A DNA stretch of 6,685 bases from NCBI GenBank assembly GCA_023251285.1, contig JAHEZB010000022.1, forward strand, positions 4,411-11,095, in the 5' to 3' direction. This DNA is from Chitinophagaceae bacterium. Its GTDB lineage: Bacteria > Bacteroidota > Bacteroidia > Chitinophagales > Chitinophagaceae. A program made the position numbers and the translations under genes. Of this stretch, positions 1-6,605 are shown in pieces; the first letter of the stretch is position 1, and each line of letters opens with the position of its first letter. A model generated the notes under the pieces. The model saw nothing but the letters and a program-made list of their open reading frames with translations. It was not told where the DNA came from and did no database searches.

Positions 1-765
1 TGCATTATCGGGTACAAGTACAGTCATATTGGTGACCGGGTAAGCAAGTAATGAATCTAATTTGTTTAATCCTGTCTGCCCACTGTCCGCACGCGCTATT
101 GCAGCTTTAAAATAGGAAAGCTTTGGGTTACTGTAAATGGCATCTCTCAATACCTGGCTTGGTGGTGCTACAATCCCTCCAACCAAATGAACAACACCAT
201 TTTTCATTTTTAAATCCGGTTTTACCACAGGAATATTGTTGTCATAAAAACTAGTAGCAGATGTAGATGCGAAAGTTGTTAATTGTAAATTAATCGGTGT
301 TCCCGGCAATGTGCCGATTTTTAGCGTAGTTGGCAATTGCATATTAGGAACTTTATTGGTTGATGCAGGAACATCTGCCGAGAGAATCTGCTTTCCGGGA
401 ATAATCGAATAACCAACGATTCCGCCAAGTATTTGAGCCGGTAATGCATTTACAACAGTAAGAGAAGGAATTCCTGAAGCACGGAACGCATTATTATTTG
501 GCAAAAAAACAGTGAATACACTGTTTGCAGAATCGTTCAACTGGTTCAGCATTCCAACTTTTGTAGCCGCCGCTTTGAAAAAACTAAAGCTTGTATCGCT
601 GTTTATTAAACCATAAATAGTTGTAGCTGCATTACTGTTTATAGCCGGATAAGAAATTGGTACCGCATCAGGAAGAGGTTTATTACATGACGCAACAAAT
701 AAAACCAGGATTGAAAGTAAAGATAGCCGCGTAATTGTAAAAAACTTTAAAATATTTTCTTTCAT
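1..765 (-). CDS. Fasciclin (FAS1) domain lipoprotein, C-terminus cut by window edge
   Basis: Reading down from the ATG at 765-763 gives 255 codons with no stop before the window edge, so the C-terminus is missing. Residues 1-27 form a lipoprotein signal: basic start (MKEN..), hydrophobic stretch, and lipobox V-A-S-C with Cys27 as the lipidation site. The residues after Cys27 (NKPLPD) are not a clear acidic surface-export signal, so outer or inner leaflet is undecided. A first FAS1 domain spans about residues 47-203: an H1-like motif TVFLPNNNAF (85-94), a central VGYSIIPGK (117-125) matching the family's YH..PG region, and an H2-like NGVVHLVGGIVAPP (189-202). A second FAS1 repeat begins near 206 and reaches its H1-like strand TVLVPDNA at the edge. 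FAS1 domains usually mediate adhesion or protein and glycan contacts. The ATG lies 38 bp downstream of the receptor stop on the same strand, with an A-rich leader and no obvious promoter between, so co-transcription is likely. The family call is firm; the role is unknown. Confidence 0.9.
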   Translation of the reverse strand, partial: MKENILKFFTITRLSLLSILVLFVASCNKPLPDAVPISYPAINSNAATTIYGLINSDTSFSFFKAAATKVGMLNQLNDSANSVFTVFLPNNNAFRASGIPSLTVVNALPAQILGGIVGYSIIPGKQILSADVPASTNKVPNMQLPTTLKIGTLPGTPINLQLTTFASTSATSFYDNNIPVVKPDLKMKNGVVHLVGGIVAPPSQVLRDAIYSNPKLSYFKAAIARADSGQTGLNKLDSLLAYPVTNMTVLVPDNA

Positions 766-803
766 ATTTTTTGTTTAAAAAAATGAGCAATTAATTGAAG
801 GAG

Positions 804-3575
804 TTAAAATAAGTTATAACCAATACTTACATAATAAAGGCCACCAATGGTTGCGTTTCCAAATCCATCGCGGTAGTATTGATTCAAGATATTGGTACCA
901 CCTATTTTTAGTAATACTTTTTGTGCAGGAAATTTATAACTCAGTTGTGCATCGAGCGTTTGAAAAGCTGGTACAAGACCATTGGCAAAATCACCCTGGT
1001 AATTCACATCATCCTGCCAGCGATAAGTAAAATTAAAACCATAGCGGTTTTCCTTTCCAAACCCGGTATTGCTGAAAGTAGCTCCGGCTCTGTAATCCGG
1101 CGCATTGAATCCTGCAATAAATCCTTCCGGTACTTTATCAAGATGATCAGAAGAAACATTTGCGCCAATCAAAAAATTATGCGGAAGCGAATACGTTAGT
1201 CCCAATCCAAAACCATAAGTATTTACGTTTCCTTCTACATTGGTAGGTACAGAATACGTTGTTACTTTTGCCGGATCACTCAAGTTAGCTCTTACAGTTG
1301 CAGGATCAGTAAAGACACTTTTATCGCCATTTACTGATTGGGCAACCAACGTTCGGGCAATAAAATCTTTATACACTCCATAGTATCCGTAAAGGTCAAT
1401 CAGCAATCTTTTTTTCAATAAAAGCCCTTTATAACCACCTTCAAAAGAATTGACTGTTTCCGCTTTGAATTTATTAAAAGTCTTTATGTTTGGAGAACCT
1501 GCAAACATATTATTGTCAATCGCATAAACCGGATTTGAAGAAAAATGATAATAATCTTTAAATGTTTGCAAACCACCAATAAGAGCAGTTCCGCCACCAA
1601 CTCTTAAATTGATCCATTGTTGTTGAGTAGAACCAAAACGGTATGCCTGCTGATAAGACAAACGAATGTTATTGTCTTCCGCAACTTTAACTACGGCAGA
1701 GAAACGTGGTGTAAATCTTCCTGCAAAATTTTCATTTTTATCATAACGTGCAGAAGCAATAAGTTTCAAACGATCGTTCAAAACCTTCTTTGTAGCCTGA
1801 ATGTACGCGCCGAATTCATTGATTGGAATTTTGCCTGAAGAGTCTGCAAACAAGGTGCCTTCCGAATTCAAAACATATTTTTTAAAATTTGCGCCAACCA
1901 AAATATCCGCAACCTGTGACGTTTTTGGAGAAAGATCGTATTGGCCTTCTATATTATACAGGTTTGTTTTATCAACGAAAAGGCCGCCGCCTTTTGAAAT
2001 GGGAATACTTCTTATTTTATCAAAAAGAGTTTTAAACTCAGCAGAACCGGGTGCCGGGCGCCCAATATCGGCAACTGTTCGCGCGGTATTTTGTGCAGCG
2101 ATATCGGTTTGCCCTGCTAATTTTGCATTTAGAAATGCCATTGCATATTGGGCATACCATCCGTTGGCGCCGCCGCTTGGTTTCCATGCTTCATTTACCA
2201 AACGGGTGGTAACCGTTGCATTATAAGAATCACCGGCATTCTCTTGTGTCGTATAAGCTCTCAGGAACCAATTCGTGTTTACCAGTTCAACTTTATACTG
2301 CCCCACTTTCAAATTTAATAATGAATAACGATCGCTTCCGGTATAAACAGTATTTCCTGTACCCCAATATCCTTCTGCATTTAAAGAAGTTTTATCAGTA
2401 AGTTTGTAACTGGCTTCTCCATACATTTTAAAATTGATCGTGTTTGGATCTATTACATCTTTCTCCAAATATCCGGTTCTGGAAACCGGCATAGAAGCAG
2501 GCAATGTATTAATATATGGTGCATAAAATGGAGCGGCAGCTGCAAGAGGATTCAATACATTGCTCCGTATATCTGCAGTCGTTTCATCGCCATAAACGTT
2601 TACGCCATCGTAGTTCGGATCTGTTTCCCTTGTTCCTGGTTTTATACCACCAGTGGTTCCCAACCGGTCATAATCACGGTAATCATTAGCAACCCAGTCC
2701 TTTGCCTGAACGAGTTCGCCTCCAACTTTAAAAGCAAATTTATCGCTCACTTTTTTTGCCCAACGAAGCGCCCAATTATAATAAGGTGATGGTTTGCGAT
2801 CATTATTGTCAATGTTCATGATGCCGGTTTTTGCTTCAAAAGAAAGCCCCTGGTACCGAAAAGGGTCTTTGCTGTTGATAATAATTGCACCATTCATTCC
2901 ACCCGGGCCATACAAGGCAGAAGAGGCGCCAGGCAAGAGTTCTACGCTGGCTACATCTATCCCAGATAAACCGATAACACTTCCGACAGCAAAATTTAAT
3001 CCCGGCGCCTGGTTGTCCATTCCATCCACGATTTGATTTAAACGCAAATTTCCACTTCCATTAAAACCTCGTGTGCTGGGTGAAGCAAAAGTGAGAGACG
3101 CGGTTACCATATCTACGCCTTTTAATTTCCCAATCATATCGTAATACGAAACAGCAGGTGTATTTCTAATGTTCAACGCGCTGATTCTTTCTATGGTAAC
3201 CGGTGATTCTAATATTCTGGAAGGTGTTCTGGTTGCAGATACTACTACCTCCTGCCCTAAGGTGCTCACCGGGTCAAGAATTACCTTAATAAAATTACTT
3301 GAATTATTTACGCCAATATGTTGAGTTGCATATCCAATTGAAGAAACAATTAGTGTATCTGGAAAAGCACCTTTCATATCAAGAGAAAAATTACCTTTTT
3401 CATCTGTGTACGTCCCTTCTCCGGTTCCTTTTACTGTTACAGAAACGGCAGGGACACTTTCACCAGACGCCTTGTTTATCACATTTCCTTTTATGGTTTT
3501 GCCCTGGGAAAAAGCAGCTATTGAAAAAACATTCGCAATTGTGAGGAAGAGAATATTCCTGATGATTTTTCTCAT
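804..3575 (-). CDS. TonB-dependent outer-membrane receptor with carboxypeptidase-regulatory-like N-domain
   Basis: The protein has 923 residues from the ATG at 3575-3573. The reading frame stays open to a TTG at 3608, but the ATG begins a standard signal peptide (MRKIIRNILFL..., cleavage near AFS/Q around residue 23), so it is preferred. Domains: carboxypeptidase-regulatory-like beta-sandwich (about 27-105, KGNVINKASGE.. to a SSIGY motif at 78-82); TonB-box-like EVVVSATRT (109-117); plug (about 118-240) with TRGFNGSG, QIVDGMDN and LLPGASSALYGPGGMNGA; then a 22-strand-type barrel ending in GGTNILNQYYRDGF and a C-terminal Phe, as expected for BAM-assembled barrels. Residues about 480-530 are probably an extracellular loop, rich in Ala and partly helical in character. 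Such receptors import siderophores, cobalamin, glycans or similar using TonB-ExbBD energy; the ligand cannot be inferred here. It resembles the classical receptor type more than SusC, and no SusD follows; a FAS1 lipoprotein does. A weak promoter-like TTAATTTG lies on the minus strand at 3613-3606. No Fur-like box was seen. Confidence 0.95.
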   Translation of the reverse strand: MRKIIRNILFLTIANVFSIAAFSQGKTIKGNVINKASGESVPAVSVTVKGTGEGTYTDEKGNFSLDMKGAFPDTLIVSSIGYATQHIGVNNSSNFIKVILDPVSTLGQEVVVSATRTPSRILESPVTIERISALNIRNTPAVSYYDMIGKLKGVDMVTASLTFASPSTRGFNGSGNLRLNQIVDGMDNQAPGLNFAVGSVIGLSGIDVASVELLPGASSALYGPGGMNGAIIINSKDPFRYQGLSFEAKTGIMNIDNNDRKPSPYYNWALRWAKKVSDKFAFKVGGELVQAKDWVANDYRDYDRLGTTGGIKPGTRETDPNYDGVNVYGDETTADIRSNVLNPLAAAAPFYAPYINTLPASMPVSRTGYLEKDVIDPNTINFKMYGEASYKLTDKTSLNAEGYWGTGNTVYTGSDRYSLLNLKVGQYKVELVNTNWFLRAYTTQENAGDSYNATVTTRLVNEAWKPSGGANGWYAQYAMAFLNAKLAGQTDIAAQNTARTVADIGRPAPGSAEFKTLFDKIRSIPISKGGGLFVDKTNLYNIEGQYDLSPKTSQVADILVGANFKKYVLNSEGTLFADSSGKIPINEFGAYIQATKKVLNDRLKLIASARYDKNENFAGRFTPRFSAVVKVAEDNNIRLSYQQAYRFGSTQQQWINLRVGGGTALIGGLQTFKDYYHFSSNPVYAIDNNMFAGSPNIKTFNKFKAETVNSFEGGYKGLLLKKRLLIDLYGYYGVYKDFIARTLVAQSVNGDKSVFTDPATVRANLSDPAKVTTYSVPTNVEGNVNTYGFGLGLTYSLPHNFLIGANVSSDHLDKVPEGFIAGFNAPDYRAGATFSNTGFGKENRYGFNFTYRWQDDVNYQGDFANGLVPAFQTLDAQLSYKFPAQKVLLKIGGTNILNQYYRDGFGNATIGGLYYVSIGYNLF

Positions 3576-3629
3576 ATTTATCTTTTTGGTTAGAAATTTA
3601 ATAAGCAAATTAAGGATTGTATTCTTGGA

Positions 3630-3645
3630 ATAAAAATATTTTTAT
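3630..3645. repeat. Perfect 16-bp A/T palindrome in divergent intergenic region
   Basis: ATAAAAATATTTTTAT reads identically on both strands. It lies near the middle of the 145-bp spacer between the divergent receptor and purC starts (3576-3720). It could be an operator, a bend or melting site, or chance in very A/T-rich DNA. Nothing in the sequence decides between these. Confidence 0.4.
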
Positions 3646-3657
3646 AATCGTTTCTTT
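3646..3657 (+). promoter_or_regulatory. 12-base motif shared by purC and purH upstream regions (purC copy)
   Basis: AATCGTTTCTTT occurs here in purC orientation, 63 bp before its ATG. It recurs in purH orientation at 6601-6590, just before the purH ATG. A few flanking bases also agree (A-x before, x-AAA after). Sharing between two genes of one pathway suggests a regulatory or processing site, but the motif is T-rich and only two copies are visible. Confidence 0.3.
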
Positions 3658-3668
3658 GAAATAGTCTT

Positions 3669-3702
3669 TTTGTCATTTACTAAAATTTTATCTGCACTTT
3701 TG
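3669..3702 (+). promoter_or_regulatory. Candidate purC promoter, Bacteroidota type
   Basis: TTTG at 3669-3672 and CACTTTTG at 3695-3702 fit the Bacteroidota sigma-ABfr pattern of a -33 TTTG and a -7 TAnnTTTG. There is one mismatch (C for the first T) and a 22-bp spacer, slightly long. Transcription would start near 3708-3710, leaving a leader of only about 10-14 nt before the purC ATG. That short leader argues against the longer reading frame from the TTG at 3670 being used. Confidence 0.45.
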
Positions 3703-3720
3703 CATCTTATTTTAATTAGC

Positions 3721-4647
3721 ATGAATTCAAACCTATTTCCCGGCCAGACTGATTTTTATAAAGGAAAAGTAAGAGATGTTTATACGATCAATGATAAGTT
3801 GTTGGTGATGATTGCGAGTAACCGTATTTCTGCTTTTGATGTGATATTGCCGAAACCAATTCCAAATAAAGGACAAGTGCTCACGCAAATTGCAGCATAC
3901 ATGCTAAAAGCGACAAAAGACATCTGCAGAAACTGGTTGTTGGATACACCGGCGCCAAATGTTTCTGTTGGTGTAAAATGTGTTCCTTTTAAAGTGGAGA
4001 TGGTGGTTCGCGGAAATCTTACTGGCCATGCATGGCGCACGTATTCGTCCGGAAATAAAAGATTGTGCGGCGTAAGAATGCCGAAAGGGTTAAAGGAAAA
4101 TGATTTCTTTCCTCAACCAATTATAACACCATCTACGAAGGCTGCGGAAGGGCATGATGAAGACATCAGTAAAGAAGAAATTATTGAAAGAAATATTGTT
4201 TCTGAAACTGACTACGAGCAACTGGAAAAATATACGTTACAACTTTTTGCAAGGGGAAAAGAACTTGCTGCAAAAAGAGGATTGATATTGGTAGACACAA
4301 AATATGAGTTCGGAAAACTGGGTGAGGAAATTATTTTGATAGATGAAATTCATACACCGGATAGCTCCAGGTACTTTTATGCCGATGGTTTTGAAGAAAG
4401 ACAATCGAAAGGAGAAAAACAAAAGCAACTGAGTAAAGAGTTTGTAAGGGAATGGCTGATCGAAAATAATTTTATGGGAAAAGAAGGCCAACAAGTTCCT
4501 GAAATGAGTGACGAATGGATTTCGATCATCCGCAACCGTTATATTGAACTTTATGAAAAATTAATCGGTGAAAAATTCATTCCTCAAACTTTGACGGATG
4601 GGGAAACAAAAGAAAGAATTCTCGCTTCTCTTAAAAAGCTGCAATAG
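3721..4647 (+). CDS. purC: Phosphoribosylaminoimidazole-succinocarboxamide synthase (SAICAR synthetase)
   Basis: This cytosolic enzyme (EC 6.3.2.6) joins CAIR and L-aspartate using ATP to make SAICAR in de novo purine synthesis. The protein has 308 residues, close to the roughly 300-residue form of the family rather than the short form of about 240. Visible motifs: nucleotide-binding KGKVRDVY (14-21); [11 protein letters not shown] (31-41); signature 1 region [13 protein letters not shown] (93-105); [16 protein letters not shown] (135-150), carrying the conserved substrate-binding segment; signature 2 LVDTKYEFG (190-198); and [12 protein letters not shown] (208-219). The ATG at 3721 is chosen because the family N-terminus ([12 protein letters not shown]) starts right after it; the in-frame TTG at 3670 falls inside the probable promoter. 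The gene is divergent from the receptor gene. purH, a later step of the pathway, lies 420 bp beyond its end on the opposite strand; purB, which acts between them, is not in the window. Family assignment is very secure. Confidence 0.98.
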   Translation: MNSNLFPGQTDFYKGKVRDVYTINDKLLVMIASNRISAFDVILPKPIPNKGQVLTQIAAYMLKATKDICRNWLLDTPAPNVSVGVKCVPFKVEMVVRGNLTGHAWRTYSSGNKRLCGVRMPKGLKENDFFPQPIITPSTKAAEGHDEDISKEEIIERNIVSETDYEQLEKYTLQLFARGKELAAKRGLILVDTKYEFGKLGEEIILIDEIHTPDSSRYFYADGFEERQSKGEKQKQLSKEFVREWLIENNFMGKEGQQVPEMSDEWISIIRNRYIELYEKLIGEKFIPQTLTDGETKERILASLKKLQ

Positions 4648-4661
4648 TTTGCAGCCATTTT
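4638..4661 (+). terminator. Hairpin terminator candidate overlapping the purC stop
   Basis: GCTGCAA (4638-4644) pairs perfectly with TTGCAGC (4649-4655) around a 4-nt loop TAGT that contains the purC stop codon TAG. CATTTTAA follows. The stem is 7 bp with four G-C pairs, and the T run is only four bases, so it is a weak intrinsic terminator or a 3'-end stabilising hairpin. Confidence 0.5.
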
Positions 4662-4811
4662 AATACTCTATTTAGAAAACCAAAATTCCAGCTATTTCTT
4701 CGTTCACTGTTGTGCGAGCCACGGCTTCCTCTATCAGCTCAGAACAAAAGCGGAATAACTTTTGTACAGCTAATATTCTAATTGAATTTTAACCGTTTAA
4801 AAAAGATTATT
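4648..4811. other. purC-dodecin intergenic spacer with GC-rich patch and inverted repeat
   Basis: No open frame in this 164-bp spacer looks like a protein. About 4700-4739 is clearly richer in G and C (roughly 57 percent) than its A/T-rich flanks and includes the near-palindrome AGCCACGGCT (4717-4726). A 7-bp inverted repeat, ACAAAAG (4744-4750) and CTTTTGT (4759-4765), follows. Its right arm overlaps a weak -7-like TAACTTTTG (4756-4764) that could serve the dodecin gene. No good -33 element was found about 20 bp upstream of it. Confidence 0.4.
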
Positions 4812-5027
4812 ATGCCAATTGTAAAAGTGATAGAAGTAATCGCTTCTTCAGACAAAAGTTTTGACGATGCAATTCAGAATGCAGTGTCAGAAGTTTCAAA
4901 AACAATCAAGAACATTGATTCCGTTTATGTAAAAGATTTTAAAGTGCACGTAAAGGATGAAAAAGTAAGTTCTTATGGAGTAATCTGTAAAGTTTCTTTC
5001 AGGGTGAATGAAAGTACAAAACAATAA
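4812..5027 (+). CDS. Dodecin-family small protein (possible non-canonical flavin site)
   Basis: This 71-residue protein has the dodecin layout: beta strand (VKVIEVIASS, 4-13), one amphipathic helix (FDDAIQNAVSEVSKTIKNI, 17-35), then two beta strands (about 37-48 and 52-66, including VSSYGVICKVSFRV). Length fits the usual 65-75 residues. Dodecins form hollow dodecamers that store or buffer flavins (riboflavin, FMN) or related cofactors in the cytosol. By eye alignment with the Halobacterium protein, the flavin-stacking Trp (NVVW) falls on Ser37 (NIDS) and the flavin-contacting Gln falls on Gly56, so classical flavin binding is doubtful. I recall similar Ser-Val-Tyr-Val forms in other Bacteroidota, so this may be a subfamily trait. 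The frame is open from a TTG at 4782, but the ATG at 4812 gives the exact family N-terminus (MPIVKVIEV). It lies 164 bp after purC and converges with purH. Confidence 0.88.
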   Translation: MPIVKVIEVIASSDKSFDDAIQNAVSEVSKTIKNIDSVYVKDFKVHVKDEKVSSYGVICKVSFRVNESTKQ

Positions 5028-5038
5028 ACAAAGAAATA

Positions 5039-5093
5039 ACCGGATTTAAGCTTTAAAACATTTAGATTAATGTTTAAAATGTCTTAATCCGGT
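5039..5093 (-). terminator. Long interrupted hairpin at the purH 3' end between convergent genes
   Basis: The outer arms ACCGGATTTAAG (5039-5050) and CTTAATCCGGT (5083-5093) pair over 11 bp with a single bulged T. An inner stem pairs AAACATT (5056-5062) with AATGTTT (5069-5075), extended by three A-T pairs past a bulge, around a 6-nt loop. The last eight purH codons and its stop lie inside it. On the minus strand the hairpin is followed by T-rich sequence (TATTTCTTTGTTT), which suits purH termination. On the plus strand no T run follows, so terminating the dodecin transcript would be less efficient. Confidence 0.6.
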
Positions 5094-6581
5094 GATGACC
5101 ATCACCAGGTTTTGTTCTTTGCAAAACGCAATGGAATCTTTATCGCGGATAGAGCCGCCTGGCTGTATAAATGCAGTGATACCGGCGCTATGCGCGATTT
5201 TTACGCAATCATCAAAGGGAAAAAACGCATCGCTGGCCACAACCGCATTTTGTAATTCAAAATCAAATTGATCCGCTTTTTCAATCGCATGTTTTAATGC
5301 ATCAATCCTTGAAGTCTGCCCACAACCTTTTCCAAGAAGCTGCTTATTTTTTACAATGGAGATGGCATTACTTTTTAAATGTTTGCATATAATATTTGCA
5401 AAGATCAGATCTTCTTTTTCTTCTTCAGTCGCATTTCGGCCGCCCTCTTCTTTCCATTCCGTAAAATTTCCTTCATCCGTATCCTGTACCAATAATCCAT
5501 TTAATAAAGTTTTTGTCTGTTGCTTTTCTGTCGGAAATTTTTTAAGTTTTAAAATAATCCGGTTCTTTTTTGCCTGCAAAACAGGAAGTGCGTCTTCATT
5601 AAAATCAGGAGCAATCAGCACTTCAAAAAACAGATCTTTTAATAAATCTGCTGTTGTTTTATCGACAGGTTTATTTGAAATTAAAACGCCGCCAAAAGCG
5701 CTTTCAGGATCTCCGGCAAGCGCGGCTGAAAAAGCTAATGATACATTTTCCCTTTGAGAAATCCCGCAAACATTTGTATGTTTTATAATAGCAAAAGTCG
5801 TGTCATTTGCATCTTTAAATTCTTTCATCAGTTGTAAAGCAGCGTCCACATCGACCAGGTTGTTGTAAGAAAGTTCTTTGCCATGCAACTGTTCAAAAAT
5901 TTCATTCACATCTCCCAGAAAAAATCCTTTCTGATGTGGATTTTCACCGTACCGCAACTCTTTCTTTTGTAGTTGAAATGGATCAATAAAATTGGTTTGA
6001 TTAAAATAATTAGAAATGGCAATATCATACCTTGTGCAAACATCAAAGGCTTTTCCTGCGAAGTCTTTTCTTTCCTCTAAAGATGTTTCCGCATTTTTTT
6101 CTGATAAAATATTTTCCAATTCTTTGTATTCATTTTTATCCGCAATCACTAACACATTTTTAAAATTTTTTGCCGCCGCACGAATCATTGATGGACCGCC
6201 AATATCAATTTTCTCTATTATTGCTGATTCGTCATTTGTGGATCGCACTGTTTCTTCAAAGGGATATAAGTCCACAACCACCAAATCAATTTCCGGGATC
6301 TTGTATTGCTGCATTTCTTTCAAATCATTCTCTACATCACGTCTTGCCAGAAAACCGCCAAATACAACAGGATGAAGGGTTTTCACCCTTCCACCGAGAA
6401 TAGAAGGATAGCCGGTAAGTGATTCTACAGACACGCATTTTCCTCCATTTTCTTCGATATATTTTTGTGTACCGCCGGTGCTGTAAATCGTTATATTTTG
6501 CTGAGTAAGTAAAGGGATAATGGATTGTAAACCGTCTTTGTTGTAGACAGAGATGAGAGCTGATTTGATTTTTTGTTGCAT
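5067..6581 (-). CDS. purH: Bifunctional AICAR transformylase / IMP cyclohydrolase
   Basis: This 504-residue cytosolic enzyme makes IMP in two steps: AICAR is formylated from 10-formyltetrahydrofolate (EC 2.1.2.3), then FAICAR is cyclised (EC 3.5.4.10). The N-terminal MGS-like cyclohydrolase domain (about 1-140) shows IKSALISVYNKDGL (5-18), YSTGGTQKYIE (33-43), GGRVKTLHPVVFGG (63-76), VVDLYPFEETV (112-122) and GGPSMIRAAAKNF (128-140). The transformylase part (about 200-504) shows LRYGENPHQ (219-227), the catalytic Lys267-His268 pair in KHTNVCG (the family commonly has KH.NPCG), DPESAFGGVL (291-300), GCGQTSR (419-425), SDAFFPFDD (460-468), QPGGSIRD (483-490) and the terminal RHFKH. Length is near the usual 510-530 and all hallmark segments are intact. 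The ATG at 6581-6579 gives the standard family start. Only 23 bp separate it from the stop of an upstream same-strand gene, so it is probably co-transcribed. It converges with the dodecin gene, 39 bp away. Confidence 0.98.
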   Translation of the reverse strand: MQQKIKSALISVYNKDGLQSIIPLLTQQNITIYSTGGTQKYIEENGGKCVSVESLTGYPSILGGRVKTLHPVVFGGFLARRDVENDLKEMQQYKIPEIDLVVVDLYPFEETVRSTNDESAIIEKIDIGGPSMIRAAAKNFKNVLVIADKNEYKELENILSEKNAETSLEERKDFAGKAFDVCTRYDIAISNYFNQTNFIDPFQLQKKELRYGENPHQKGFFLGDVNEIFEQLHGKELSYNNLVDVDAALQLMKEFKDANDTTFAIIKHTNVCGISQRENVSLAFSAALAGDPESAFGGVLISNKPVDKTTADLLKDLFFEVLIAPDFNEDALPVLQAKKNRIILKLKKFPTEKQQTKTLLNGLLVQDTDEGNFTEWKEEGGRNATEEEKEDLIFANIICKHLKSNAISIVKNKQLLGKGCGQTSRIDALKHAIEKADQFDFELQNAVVASDAFFPFDDCVKIAHSAGITAFIQPGGSIRDKDSIAFCKEQNLVMVITGLRHFKH

Positions 6582-6589
6582 GATTTTTT

Positions 6590-6605
6590 AAAGAAACGAT
6601 TCTTT
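6590..6605 (-). promoter_or_regulatory. purH-leader copy of the shared 12-mer, within a small inverted repeat
   Basis: On the minus strand, AATCGTTTCTTT (6601-6590) ends 8 bp before the purH ATG and is identical to the copy upstream of purC. Here it sits in a dyad, AAAGAA-TCGT-TTCTTT (6605-6590), that could fold into a weak 6-bp hairpin next to the start codon. The purC copy lacks the left arm, so the primary sequence, not the hairpin, is what is shared. Confidence 0.3.

Noticed and set aside
788..797. CAATTAATTG palindrome between the receptor and the FAS1 gene
   Set aside because: Too short and A/T-rich to be a terminator or a convincing operator, and no T run pairs with it.
1801..2226. 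141-codon open frame on the plus strand inside the receptor gene
   Set aside because: It is antisense to a well-supported gene, and its translation has no recognisable domain. The same applies to the other antisense frames within the receptor, purC and purH.
3576..3608. Upstream TTG extension of the receptor gene by 11 codons
   Set aside because: It would put a basic, polar stretch before a normal signal peptide; the ATG at 3575 gives the standard signal-peptide start.
3670..3720. Upstream TTG extension of purC by 17 codons
   Set aside because: It overlaps the likely promoter, and the added hydrophobic leader is foreign to this cytosolic enzyme family.
4782..4811. Upstream TTG extension of the dodecin gene by 10 codons
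   Set aside because: The ATG at 4812 matches the exact dodecin N-terminus.
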